Source: Anthropogastromicrobium sp963626545 (GTDB lineage Bacteria > Bacillota > Clostridia > Lachnospirales > Lachnospiraceae). From it: a stretch of 64,000 nucleotides of DNA. The position numbers and the translations under genes are program-made. Location of the stretch: positions 1-64,000 of the forward strand of contig CAVFYJ010000002.1 of assembly GCA_963626545.1 (NCBI GenBank), in the 5' to 3' direction. A model generated the notes under the pieces. The model saw nothing but the letters and a program-made list of their open reading frames with translations, made no database searches and was not told the origin of the DNA. Of this stretch, positions 33,954 to 43,063 are shown one piece after another (the first letter of the stretch is position 1; each line of letters begins with the position of its first letter).

Positions 33954-34214
33954 ATGTTTGACTTTAAAAAAAAAAGAGAAGAATTAAGCCAGAAGGCTAC
34001 ACAGAAAAATACACAAACAAAAAGTAATAGTGTTCAAAATGAAAATAGTCAAGGAGGATCTATAGGAAATAGTTTAAAGAAATGGGTCAACTCGTCAGAA
34101 GAGATTGCTGATAATGACATAAAAGACAAAACTGAAGCGCAAAAAACAAGCGGTGCCAGTAACAGTGATCCAAAGATTAGAGAGCACAAGCATAGCCATG
34201 GGCATGGTTTATAG
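33954..34214 (+). CDS. Small protein with ASNSDxKIR motif and His-rich tail (86 aa)
   Basis: An 86-residue hydrophilic, probably disordered protein with AAAGGAGG before the ATG and a strong promoter. It starts MFDFKKKREELSQ and ends SGASNSDPKIREHKHSHGHGL; the motif is shared with the 51-residue protein at 29526. The middle is Asn/Gln/Ser/Thr/Lys rich, with many possible phosphorylation sites, and the His-rich tail could bind zinc or nickel. Being first in the kinase/phosphatase operon, it is a candidate substrate of the neighbouring kinase. Confidence 0.7.
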   Translation: MFDFKKKREELSQKATQKNTQTKSNSVQNENSQGGSIGNSLKKWVNSSEEIADNDIKDKTEAQKTSGASNSDPKIREHKHSHGHGL

Positions 34215-34361
34215 AAGCTTGTTATGGAAGCAAATAGAAGCGTAAGAAAGAGTCAGCTTTTTTGTGTAGCAATAATATTGGATAAGATTTGGCTACAGGG
34301 ATTATAAGCAGTTTATGCTTTATAATAAATATTACTTTTGAGTAGAAAGGAATGAGGAGAT

Positions 34362-35648
34362 ATGGCTGAAACAAAGCAAGATCAATTAGCGCCAGGGACT
34401 CAGATCGCAACGAAATCAGGAACGATGGTTACGATCATAAAGTTTCTGGGTGAAGGTGGTCAGGGAGCTGTATATGAAGTTGATTACGGTGGAGTGAAAA
34501 AGGCACTAAAATGGTATAAGGAGTTAGGAAAGGATCCGGAAGCTTTCCGTAAAAACCTGGAAGAAAACATTGCGCAGGGACCGCCTACGCCGGCCTTTTT
34601 ATGGCCGGAAGATATTACTGTATGGAAGAATGGAACTTATGGGTATGTGATGGAACTTAAGCCAGAAGGTTATTATGAGATAGCAGAGTTTTTAATCGCG
34701 AAAGTAAAAGCGGATTGGAAGCGGCTCGTTGATGCAAGTATGAATATTGTCACTGCCTTTCGTATTTTGCATAACCGAGGATACAGTTATCAGGATTTAA
34801 ATGATAAAAACTTTTTCATTAATCCACAGACCGGAGATGTAAAGATTGCAGATAATGATAATGTTGCACCGTTCGGCAAAAATATGGGGATTATGGGAAA
34901 ACCACGTTATATAGCACCAGAAGTTGTGGTGGGCGAGAATTTACCGAATACAGCTAGTGACCGATATTCACTTGCATTAGTGTTGTTTTTACTGTTATTA
35001 AGAGGTCATCCATTGGATGGAAAAATACCGATAATGACGAATGATGCAGTGGCAAGAAAAATTTATGGTGAGAACCCCGTATTTATTTTTGATCCAACAG
35101 ATGATTCAAACCGCCCAAATGAAGAAGTACATAAGGGGGTAATTGAATTGTGGAAATGTCTTCCGCAGTATATGAAAGATTTATTTATCCGTGCGTTTAG
35201 TCAGGATTCGCTTAAGAAAAAGCACCGAGTAGTGGAATTAGAATGGCTTCGTGCATTGACACGCTTTCGAAGTGATATTGTAAGATGCAGTTGTGGAAAT
35301 GATGTATTCACTGAGAATGCCAGAGACATTTGTTGTGATAGCTGTGGAAAGAAATTGTCATTTAAAAATAAAATTCATCTTCCGGAATATTCAATTCCGG
35401 CAGTGCCGGATAGTCGAATTTATCGTGTACAGCTAGGAACGGTAAATCCTGAAGATGCATTGAAACCAGTAGGTATTATTATACGTTCAACGGATCCCAA
35501 TGTTGTATTGCTTCGTAATTCAAGTGATAGTACATGGAATTGTATCACATCAAAGGGAACAAGTAGAATATTAAGAAAAACAGAAGCAGCACCTGTGAAA
35601 GCGGGAATTAAGATGAAAGTATATGGTGCGGATATCGAGCTAGAATAG
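34362..35648 (+). CDS. Ser/Thr protein kinase with C-terminal zinc ribbon (first triad)
   Basis: A 428-residue Hanks-type kinase. The Gly-rich loop is LGEGGQGAVYEV (29-40), the lysine lies in VKKALKWYK, the catalytic loop is YSYQDLNDKNFFIN (Tyr-Gln replacing His-Arg before Asp), and the metal site reads IADNDNVA instead of DFG. The activation-segment APE is IAPE. After the kinase domain (to about 305) come CSCGNDVF and CCDSCGKKL, a zinc-ribbon-like pair, then a beta-rich FHA-like tail. This divergent kinase type occurs with vWA and PP2C genes in TerY-P triads, as seen here with the next two genes. Substrates are unknown. Confidence 0.85.
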   Translation: MAETKQDQLAPGTQIATKSGTMVTIIKFLGEGGQGAVYEVDYGGVKKALKWYKELGKDPEAFRKNLEENIAQGPPTPAFLWPEDITVWKNGTYGYVMELKPEGYYEIAEFLIAKVKADWKRLVDASMNIVTAFRILHNRGYSYQDLNDKNFFINPQTGDVKIADNDNVAPFGKNMGIMGKPRYIAPEVVVGENLPNTASDRYSLALVLFLLLLRGHPLDGKIPIMTNDAVARKIYGENPVFIFDPTDDSNRPNEEVHKGVIELWKCLPQYMKDLFIRAFSQDSLKKKHRVVELEWLRALTRFRSDIVRCSCGNDVFTENARDICCDSCGKKLSFKNKIHLPEYSIPAVPDSRIYRVQLGTVNPEDALKPVGIIIRSTDPNVVLLRNSSDSTWNCITSKGTSRILRKTEAAPVKAGIKMKVYGADIELE

Positions 35649-35659
35649 GAGAAAATGAT

Positions 35660-36457
35660 ATGCCAGGAAATGATATTGCAATAACAAGAAAGAAATTAGT
35701 AATATTTTATGTGTTAGATACATCTGGAAGTATGGTCGATGAGGGAAAAATCGGTGCATTAAATGAGGCAATGCGAGAAACGGTAACTGTGCTTCAGGAA
35801 ATTGCAAGCAAAAATGCAGATGCTGAAATGCAGATTGCTGTTATGGAGTTTAGCTCAGGAGCACGATGGATAACAGATACACCTACTTTTTTAGAGGATT
35901 TTTACTGGGATGATTTAACAGCAGGTGGTTTAACCGATATTGGAGATGCATTACATGAATTAAGAACCAAAATGTCTAGAAGCGCTTTTTTACAAAGTGA
36001 TACTGGATATATGGTTCCGATCATTATTTTTATGAGCGATGGCCTTCCAACGGATCCGGGTTCTTGGGAGAAAGAACTTCAAAAACTCACTGATGAAAAA
36101 ACTGGAAATAAGTGGTTTAAGCGTAGTACAAAAATTGCATTTGCTCTTGGAAAAGTTGCAGACGTAAATATGTTAAGTAAGATCGTAGGAAATAAAGAAG
36201 CAGTTATTCAAACAAATGATCTCGAAGATTTTAAGAAAATGATAAAAGTAGTATCAGCAACCTCTTCTCTTTTGAATAGTGTTTCTCAACCTACTGGAGG
36301 AGCGGGAACATCAGGAGTAGATATTGTAAAAAAAGCAACAGGTGAAGAGTCTGATCCGATTCCAGATCCGGATCCAGATCCAATTCCAGAGCCAGAAACG
36401 ATACCAATAGTTTCAGGGTCAACTGAAGAGGTGGGAAAAATAGAGCCGGGTTGGTAA
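35660..36457 (+). CDS. TerY-like vWA-domain protein (first triad)
   Basis: A 265-residue protein. The von Willebrand A domain (about 12-205) has an intact metal-ion-dependent adhesion site: DTSGSM (20-25), the Thr in LTDIGDAL, and SDGLPTD. It closely follows the TerY pattern of tellurite-resistance-associated proteins. The C-terminus is a Pro/Asp/Glu repeat (DPIPDPDPDPIPEPE), a likely extended linker. TerY-type proteins usually carry a C-terminal zinc ribbon; here a matching ribbon is encoded separately at 43064. It probably scaffolds the kinase and phosphatase on a target. It follows the kinase by 11 bp. Confidence 0.87.
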   Translation: MPGNDIAITRKKLVIFYVLDTSGSMVDEGKIGALNEAMRETVTVLQEIASKNADAEMQIAVMEFSSGARWITDTPTFLEDFYWDDLTAGGLTDIGDALHELRTKMSRSAFLQSDTGYMVPIIIFMSDGLPTDPGSWEKELQKLTDEKTGNKWFKRSTKIAFALGKVADVNMLSKIVGNKEAVIQTNDLEDFKKMIKVVSATSSLLNSVSQPTGGAGTSGVDIVKKATGEESDPIPDPDPDPIPEPETIPIVSGSTEEVGKIEPGW

Positions 36458-36473
36458 AACTTAAAATAGCGGC

Positions 36474-36516
36474 GTCTATTGGGAGACGGTTTATCCATTT
36501 CCGTCTCCCAATAGAC
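36474..36516 (+). other. Perfect 16-bp hairpin within the kinase operon
   Basis: GTCTATTGGGAGACGG (36474-36489) pairs perfectly with 36501-36516. No T-run follows directly, so it may be an mRNA processing/stability element or a weak terminator between the vWA and PP2C genes. Confidence 0.7.
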
Positions 36517-36580
36517 TCTAATATACATTTTGTAAAAATTAAGTTAGAAAAAAGAAAATTAAGAGAGGAGGAAGCTAATT

Positions 36581-38110
36581 ATGTCAAATTATCAAGCTTT
36601 TTCTGCTTCCGTGCAGGGAGCTTCGCATGTGAAGAAAAAGATTGTCATGCAGGATGCTTCAGGCAATTTTGAAGATGAAAAGGTAAAACTAATTGCATTA
36701 TCAGATGGGCATGGCGATTCCAGTTGCTTCCGCAGTGATCGAGGTTCTAGATTGATCGTAGATGTTGGAATAGCTGAATTGAAAGCATTTGCCGAGGAAA
36801 TGGATGGAAAGGAATGCGAACTGGACGATGAGAAAAGTAGAGAAATTCGAATCAGACAGTTGATTCGCAGAATACTGGCAAACTGGAATATTGAAGTGGA
36901 AAAAGATTTGGAAAATAATCCGGTTTCAGAAGAAGAGTATCAGATATGCAGCGATGAAACGATCAGGCAGGCATACAAAAATGGAAGTAAGCAAAATGGA
37001 ATGTACGGTGCTACCTTTATTGCGGTATTGCTAACTGATACATATGTATTGGCACTGCATCAAGGGGATGGCAGATGTTTGATGATAGACCGAAAGGGTG
37101 AAGTTATATATCCAATTCCATGGGATGAACGGTGTCAGGGAAGAAATACAACCTCGGTGTGCAATAGTGATGCGGCAGAATCAACACGATATTATTATGC
37201 AAGATTGGATGAACAAGATTGTCCTGCTGCTTTTTTTATGGCTTCTGATGGTATTGAGGATTCGTATCGTACACTAGAACTATCACAATGCTTTTATAAA
37301 GATTTGTGTGAAAAGTTGGTAATGGATGGGAAAGAAGAGACGACCCAGTGGTTGCTAAATGAACAGTTGTATAAAGTTAGTTCGATAGGCAGTGGAGATG
37401 ATATGTCAGTTGCTGGGATATTTGATACAGAAGCATTAAAGGCATTGACTCCAACTATGCAAAAGAAATACGATCAGCTTGCTTGGGAAGAAAAAGCAAG
37501 AAATGCAAAAGAACATTTGGATTCTATGCAGGGCAAAAGAAAGTATTTAAGAAAAAGATATGAAGAAGCACTGGCAAGAGGAGAGAAAGTAAATAATGTC
37601 CAGACGGACGAAACGAAATTAGAGGCAGAGAAAGCACGCAAGGTGGCTTTATACGAGGAATTAGAAAAGGCTGCATCACAGATTCATTTGTTAGAAGAGA
37701 CACTCCAAAAACTTCGTGCTCATAAAGCAAAATATGAAAAAATAGAGGCTGAGTATAAAGAATGTGAACAGACGCTTCATGCAATGGAAGAATGTGGAGA
37801 CAGTCAAAAAAGATTTACGCATGAGCTGCAGCAGATTTCAAAAGAATATCAGGAATATGAAGAACGGTATCAAAACTGTCTGAATGCATATGATACAGCG
37901 ATGGCAGAGGCAGATCGACTTCAAAATGAACAAAACCTACTTAAAGACAAAAAAGTAAACAAAGAAGCTGATACAGAGGTAACAGATGAAAGTGCAGCTG
38001 CAAAAGAAGCTGAAGAAGATGATTTTGCCCCAATGATTGATGAAGAAGAAAAGAAAATTGCACTTCAAAAAAAGGCAATTGATGATTATATAAAAGATAC
38101 ACTGATGTAA
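36581..38110 (+). CDS. PP2C-family phosphatase with long coiled coil (first triad)
   Basis: A 509-residue protein. The PPM/PP2C phosphatase domain (about 1-290) shows the metal-binding motifs LIALSDGHGDSS, GATFIAVLL, HQGDGRC, FFMASDGIED and IGSGDDMSVAGI, with all the Asp ligands in place. Residues about 295-480 are a charged coiled coil (for example KYEKIEAEYKECEQTLHAMEE), and the C-terminus is acidic. The phosphatase should reverse the partner kinase; the coiled coil may tether it to a larger assembly. It is the third member of the first kinase-vWA-PP2C set, with GAGAGGAGG upstream of the ATG. Confidence 0.88.
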   Translation: MSNYQAFSASVQGASHVKKKIVMQDASGNFEDEKVKLIALSDGHGDSSCFRSDRGSRLIVDVGIAELKAFAEEMDGKECELDDEKSREIRIRQLIRRILANWNIEVEKDLENNPVSEEEYQICSDETIRQAYKNGSKQNGMYGATFIAVLLTDTYVLALHQGDGRCLMIDRKGEVIYPIPWDERCQGRNTTSVCNSDAAESTRYYYARLDEQDCPAAFFMASDGIEDSYRTLELSQCFYKDLCEKLVMDGKEETTQWLLNEQLYKVSSIGSGDDMSVAGIFDTEALKALTPTMQKKYDQLAWEEKARNAKEHLDSMQGKRKYLRKRYEEALARGEKVNNVQTDETKLEAEKARKVALYEELEKAASQIHLLEETLQKLRAHKAKYEKIEAEYKECEQTLHAMEECGDSQKRFTHELQQISKEYQEYEERYQNCLNAYDTAMAEADRLQNEQNLLKDKKVNKEADTEVTDESAAAKEAEEDDFAPMIDEEEKKIALQKKAIDDYIKDTLM

Positions 38111-38126
38111 GGGAGGCGAAGAAACA

Positions 38127-39251
38127 ATGTCGGATATTGATAGAATAGGAGAGGAACTGCAAAAACGAGTTCTTCAGGATGGTATCATTTTTTTGGAACA
38201 GGAAGGAAAGCTGAATGGAATATTAGCTGATATGTTTCCAGAGTTAAAGAAAGAACGCAGATGGGTTCGGATGGCAATGGAAAGTGGAATAGGAAAAACA
38301 TTCAGTCGAATTGCTTCCTGTACCAACGAAAATGAAAAACAAAATTTATATCAGCAGATAAAAGCGCAGATTGAAGACGATGGTCTGGCGGATATTGCGA
38401 TTGGATATGTCCTAGAGGCATTTTGTTATGCAATTGATTGGAATGCAAATACAGAAAAAAAAGAAAGGTTTGTTGAAAATTCTGTATATAATGAGTGGTC
38501 ACAAAGTCCACAGTCTCATGCAATGGAAAATAATTCGGATAGACCGAGGAAAACATTGGGGGCAACTACAAATGCAGATATTGTATTTGTAATTGATGCA
38601 ACAGATAGTATGTCTCCTATTCTAAATACGGTTAAAAACTTTACCATGTCTCTGCATGAAAAAGTAATACAGGGATTGCAGCAGTATCATCGTAAAATAA
38701 AACAGCTTAGAGTAAAGGTAATTGCCTTCAGAGATTATTATTGCGATGGGTATATGTCGCTTCAGGAGTCTCCATTTTTTTATCTTCCAGAGGATAATGA
38801 GAGATTTAAGGATTTTGTAACTAGGATAGAAGCGAAGGGCGGCGGAGATGAACCAGAAAGTGGATTGGAAGCATTAGCAGTAGCAATGCGTTCTGATTGG
38901 GAGAAGACTGGAACTTCAAAACGTCATGCAATCGTATTGTTTACGGATGCAGCGGCACATCCGCTTGAGCAGCAAAGATATGGAATTCCTGAAAATTATC
39001 CATCACCTATGTTAAAGTCGTATGAGGATCTGATGAGAGCATGGGATGGAGAAATGTATGGAATGGAAGAATGCTATAATATGGATCGAAATGCAAGAAG
39101 ATTGATTTTATTTACACCTGATACGGCTCCATGGAATCGAATTCGAGATAATTTTGATGTTACAGTGTGGAATCCAACGATGAGAGATCGCGGTGGAGCA
39201 GAATTAAACATGGATTTGATTATTAATACGCTGTGTAAATCATTGAAATAA
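38127..39251 (+). CDS. vWA-domain protein with extra N-terminal domain (second triad)
   Basis: A 374-residue protein. Residues 1-125 form a helical domain (DGIIFLEQEGKLNGILADMFPELKKERRWVRMAMESG) that I cannot name. The vWA domain (about 145-370) has the variant MIDAS DATDSM, KGGGDEPESGLEAL as the Thr-loop equivalent, and LFTDAAAHP as the third site. It differs clearly from the first vWA protein (DTSGSM), so the two are not recent duplicates. It begins 17 bp after the first PP2C gene and is followed 13 bp later by a second PP2C gene. Confidence 0.85.
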   Translation: MSDIDRIGEELQKRVLQDGIIFLEQEGKLNGILADMFPELKKERRWVRMAMESGIGKTFSRIASCTNENEKQNLYQQIKAQIEDDGLADIAIGYVLEAFCYAIDWNANTEKKERFVENSVYNEWSQSPQSHAMENNSDRPRKTLGATTNADIVFVIDATDSMSPILNTVKNFTMSLHEKVIQGLQQYHRKIKQLRVKVIAFRDYYCDGYMSLQESPFFYLPEDNERFKDFVTRIEAKGGGDEPESGLEALAVAMRSDWEKTGTSKRHAIVLFTDAAAHPLEQQRYGIPENYPSPMLKSYEDLMRAWDGEMYGMEECYNMDRNARRLILFTPDTAPWNRIRDNFDVTVWNPTMRDRGGAELNMDLIINTLCKSLK

Positions 39252-39263
39252 TAGGAGAAAAAA

Positions 39264-41018
39264 ATGGAATATGGAAAAATAACACCTTTCACAGTACATT
39301 GTGCGGCTGTTTCTGATGAAGATGCACCACCAGAAGCAAACGAAAAATTTCTGATCGTATGCGATGGGCTAGGAGGAACTGGTCAGACAAAGCATAAAAT
39401 TGGTGACCAATATTTTACTAGTGCTTATATTGGCTCAAGATGTGTAAGCGATGCTGTCAAAAAATATTGCGAAGATCGTAAGGGAGAATTGTGGAATGAA
39501 GATATAGCCATGATTACCAAAAAATTAAAAGATTATTTGGCATTGCGATTGGAGGAATGCATTCAGAGCTATCACCTTGAAAAAACGTTAAAGGGCAATA
39601 TGATTGAATTACTTCCGACAACATTGGCTATGGCTGTTTTTCGAAAGAACGGAAGTTTTCTTGATGTGCGCGTGATTTGGGCAGGAGATTCAAGAATATA
39701 TCTTTTGACCCCTACAGATGGGCTTTCACAGTTATCTGTGGATGATGTAGATGGAAACTTTGATGCAATGCGAGCATTGGGGCAATCGAATATGAATAAT
39801 AATGTAACTGGTGAGGGAGTTGATCGGTTCCATTTGAATTATGCCGAGTACAAAATTCCGATAAAGGATGGTTTGATTTTGTTTGCTGCGTCGGATGGCT
39901 GTTTTGATTATATTTCATCTCCAATGTGGTTTGAATATAAGCTACTAACAGCAGTTCGAGGTGTGTTTGATGATAGTCCATCTACTTTAGGGGAATGTAT
40001 TGCAGATAATTATCAGGGAGAAAATTGCAAGGATGACACAACAATAGCAGGTATTGTGATTCAGTGGAATGAAGAGAAAAGCATTCGTGAGCTGTATCGA
40101 ACAAGAGTCCTTTACATGAATGAAAATTTTCGCAATCCTTTTCGAAATGTAGTTGGAGATCAAAGCATCAGGGAGGAAGATTTAGATCAGAAGAAAACAG
40201 ATTTGAATAGACGATTCAGTCTAATTGAAGCAGAACTTATAAAAGCAACAATCACATTTTTGCGACAACCAGTATGGTTTGATATGCAGCAAGAACTGAA
40301 AAGTCGTATTTTAAAGATGGATTGTCTGGCAAATTATTTTCTTGCACGGACTCAGTGCAAGGAAGAATTGCGGAAAAAACAACAAGAATTGCAAATAGAG
40401 ACGTCAGAGAAAAAGAAAGATGAGCAGTCTTTAAATCGCTTGATTGAATACTATATGAAAAATTATATTCAGAGATTGGAAATTCCACAGAAGAAAATCC
40501 TTTTCTGGGATAAAAAAAGAGATCCAATTTGTGAGATGGTTGAAAGATATAGAGAGCTGGCAAGGTCTCAGAAAAATGAAGAGAACGCTGACGAAATGAC
40601 GAATAGAAACATGAACCAGCTGTATCAGAAAATTCAAAATCAATTGGAGCAGTCAGGCGAACTTGATCGTGTACGTATGCAAAGCAATGAAATTGAAAGT
40701 ATGCAGCGTCATGATTTAAATATTGCACGCTTAAGAGAGGAAATAAAGAGTTTACAAAGAGGACAGGACATTGAACAGTATATAAACGGAATCAGAAAAA
40801 AATTCTGTTTGGAATGTTTGTATGTGTTTGGAATGGAGCGCATTCTTAATCAGGAGGTAAAACAAGAGTTTTTGAAACTTCAGTCCGATTTTAAGTGTAT
40901 AGAAGATCTGCAATATGAATATGAAAAGAACCAAAATTGGGAAAATTTATTTTGGCAGGATCATTATAAAGAAAAATATGAAAAATATAGACTAGCAAAG
41001 AGTCTGGGGAAGGTATGA
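39264..41018 (+). CDS. PP2C-family phosphatase with C-terminal helical region (second triad)
   Basis: A 584-residue protein. The phosphatase domain (about 1-275) has IVCDGLGGTG (first Asp ligand), LPTTLAMAVF, VIWAGDSRIYLL, LFAASDGCFDY and NCKDDTTIAGIV. Residues about 300-584 are a long, charged helical region with coiled-coil character. The build matches the first PP2C protein (catalytic domain plus coil) but the sequence is divergent. Its stop overlaps the start of the following kinase gene (ATGATG at 41015-41020), so the second phosphatase and kinase are translationally coupled. Confidence 0.87.
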   Translation: MEYGKITPFTVHCAAVSDEDAPPEANEKFLIVCDGLGGTGQTKHKIGDQYFTSAYIGSRCVSDAVKKYCEDRKGELWNEDIAMITKKLKDYLALRLEECIQSYHLEKTLKGNMIELLPTTLAMAVFRKNGSFLDVRVIWAGDSRIYLLTPTDGLSQLSVDDVDGNFDAMRALGQSNMNNNVTGEGVDRFHLNYAEYKIPIKDGLILFAASDGCFDYISSPMWFEYKLLTAVRGVFDDSPSTLGECIADNYQGENCKDDTTIAGIVIQWNEEKSIRELYRTRVLYMNENFRNPFRNVVGDQSIREEDLDQKKTDLNRRFSLIEAELIKATITFLRQPVWFDMQQELKSRILKMDCLANYFLARTQCKEELRKKQQELQIETSEKKKDEQSLNRLIEYYMKNYIQRLEIPQKKILFWDKKRDPICEMVERYRELARSQKNEENADEMTNRNMNQLYQKIQNQLEQSGELDRVRMQSNEIESMQRHDLNIARLREEIKSLQRGQDIEQYINGIRKKFCLECLYVFGMERILNQEVKQEFLKLQSDFKCIEDLQYEYEKNQNWENLFWQDHYKEKYEKYRLAKSLGKV

Positions 41019-42238
41019 TGGCAGAAATAATAGAGGGATATCATTGTCAAGGAAATTGGCAGACGGCGGCAAATGGTGATTATATTTTTGCTGAGAAAAA
41101 TGGAAGAGAATTCTTTTTAAAGCGATTTCAAGAACCAAAATATCCAGAGGAAAGTTTGAGTGCTGAGTTTCGTGATAAAAAGATACAAAGATGTGAGCAA
41201 TTTAGTCAGGAACGAAGAAAAATTATTGTGGCATTGCAGCAAGTTTCAATGGGAAATGGAAACATACTGACCCCGCAGGAATTTTTTTTAAGTAAGCCGT
41301 ATTATTATCAGGCAAGTTTGAAAAGTAGTGAACAGGAGGCAACAATCTCTGAGATCGTAAAGCTTCCAGAAGAAAAGCGAATGTTATTGATAAAAACACT
41401 CTGCATGGATCTGATGAAAATTCACAGTGCGAAGATTGTACACGGTGATTTGAAACCAGATAATATATTGATTTCAAGATCAAAAAGTGGCGAGTTAGTC
41501 TGTAAATTGATTGATTTTGATGATTCGTATTTTTCACAGCATCCGCCACTGCCGGGTGATACAATGGGAACAGAGGAATATTGGAGTCCTGAATTGGCAG
41601 AGTACAAGGTAACAGAAGATGCATCTTTGGCATCTAAAATTACATGTCAGTCTGATGTTTTTGCGTTAGGATTGATTTTACATGAGTATTGTACTGGAAA
41701 ATTACCGGATACACATGGTGGTGGAAATGCATACGAGTATGTGTATGAAGGTGGGGTTTTGACAGCAGATAAAAGCATTAAATCAGAAAAGTTGCGAAAG
41801 CTGATCAACTCAATGCTGCTGTTTGAACCGAGTGAGCGCCCAACAAGCAAAGAAATTGTTGAGCAGTTAACGGGAATACAAAAAAAATATTATATAGTTG
41901 ATGTGGAGAGTACGCAGGGAGGTATTGCACTAGTAAATGAAAAGCCATTTTTAAAGGTAACAGAGAAAGATATATTAAATTTTTCAGCGGAACCAATAAA
42001 AGGATATCGTTTTTTATATTGGGAGTGCAATGGGATTCAAAAAGAAGAGTCTGTACTTCGGATAAGAACAACTCAAGATTTATCAGTAAAGGCTTTTTTT
42101 GAAAAAATAGAAGAGTCAGAAGATGATGATTTTGTAACGCTCATCCCGTTAGAGAACGATAAGCTAAAAGCAGTATTTCCAGACAATACCGCCCAGATTT
42201 TGGATACGGCAACTGCGAAAATATTGGGATGGATTTAA
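41015..42238 (+). CDS. Ser/Thr protein kinase (second triad)
   Basis: A 407-residue kinase. The N-lobe lacks a normal glycine loop (YHCQGNWQTAANGDYIFAEK) but keeps the lysine in REFFLKRF. The catalytic loop is HGDLKPDNILI (about 142-152), the metal site is LIDFDDSY, and the activation segment contains GTEEYWSPEL. After the kinase domain (to about 290) comes a beta-rich domain (YIVDVESTQGGIALVNEKPFLKV ... GYRFLYWECNG) similar to small repeat domains found in cell-surface proteins. Start choice is between ATG 41015 and 41018. It completes the second vWA-PP2C-kinase set. Confidence 0.87.
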   Translation: MMAEIIEGYHCQGNWQTAANGDYIFAEKNGREFFLKRFQEPKYPEESLSAEFRDKKIQRCEQFSQERRKIIVALQQVSMGNGNILTPQEFFLSKPYYYQASLKSSEQEATISEIVKLPEEKRMLLIKTLCMDLMKIHSAKIVHGDLKPDNILISRSKSGELVCKLIDFDDSYFSQHPPLPGDTMGTEEYWSPELAEYKVTEDASLASKITCQSDVFALGLILHEYCTGKLPDTHGGGNAYEYVYEGGVLTADKSIKSEKLRKLINSMLLFEPSERPTSKEIVEQLTGIQKKYYIVDVESTQGGIALVNEKPFLKVTEKDILNFSAEPIKGYRFLYWECNGIQKEESVLRIRTTQDLSVKAFFEKIEESEDDDFVTLIPLENDKLKAVFPDNTAQILDTATAKILGWI

Positions 42239-42250
42239 GGAGGAGCAAGG

Positions 42251-43024
42251 ATGTGGTATTGGACATGTGATAAATGCAATCACGAGAATCCGTGCATCAA
42301 TGATACCTGTGAACTATGCAAAGAAAAATGGAGCGTACAAAATGCTGCGGAGATGAAAAGGGTAATTGGAACAAAACAGACAGAGATAGCAGAAACAAAA
42401 AAGAAAATTGCAATTGATAAAGTAAATCAAACTAGGGAGAAACAAAAAAGATTTAAGGTGGAAAAACGTAGACTACAGTCAGCAACATTTTATGTTCAGA
42501 TGATGAGATTCATGAAAATAGCATCCATCGCAATCGTGCCAGTTGCTATATGTGGAATATTGTTTTTCTGTTTCAATTTGTTTGGGTTGAAGAAAGAACT
42601 GTTTTGGCTTTTTCAAGGAGTGCTAATCGTTGCAAATGGAATTGCGTTCGCTGCGATTTTGATGATGTTTGGCTATTCAGTTGTCAATAATTTTACAAAA
42701 CATTCAATAGTTACGACGACAACGATAAATGGTTATATTGCTGAATGTAGAATTTTGGGAGTGATTTCAGCTATTATTGCTTATTTTTGCTTGCCGGGAA
42801 AAACAGCAGTCGAAATGATTTCACTTTATCAGGTGTTGTCTATAAGCAGCAGGGTTGTCGGAATGATATGGATTGTTTTCGGGATACTGAATCTTTTGAT
42901 CACAGCGGTAGCAATACTTTGTAAAAGAAAAAAGGCAAGGATTGAATTGTTGGATGGAACAAGAATTCCAGCATTTGTGGTAGGAGCATTATTCTTTTGG
43001 ATGGCTGGATTGTTTGCAATATAA
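42251..43024 (+). CDS. Membrane protein with N-terminal RanBP2-type zinc finger
   Basis: A 257-residue protein. Residues 1-27 (MWYWTCDKCNHENPCINDTC then ELCKEKW) fit a RanBP2-type zinc finger, W-x-C-x2-C with a second C-x2-C pair. A charged coiled coil (about 40-80) follows, then four membrane helices (about 92-116, 121-142, 168-190 or so, 200-222) and a short last hydrophobic end. It is probably an inner-membrane receptor or anchor with a cytoplasmic zinc-binding head. GGAGGAGC precedes the ATG, 12 bp after the kinase stop. Confidence 0.75.
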   Translation: MWYWTCDKCNHENPCINDTCELCKEKWSVQNAAEMKRVIGTKQTEIAETKKKIAIDKVNQTREKQKRFKVEKRRLQSATFYVQMMRFMKIASIAIVPVAICGILFFCFNLFGLKKELFWLFQGVLIVANGIAFAAILMMFGYSVVNNFTKHSIVTTTTINGYIAECRILGVISAIIAYFCLPGKTAVEMISLYQVLSISSRVVGMIWIVFGILNLLITAVAILCKRKKARIELLDGTRIPAFVVGALFFWMAGLFAI

Positions 43025-43063
43025 ATTTATGGACAAATATATGACGAAAGGATGGTAGAAAAA

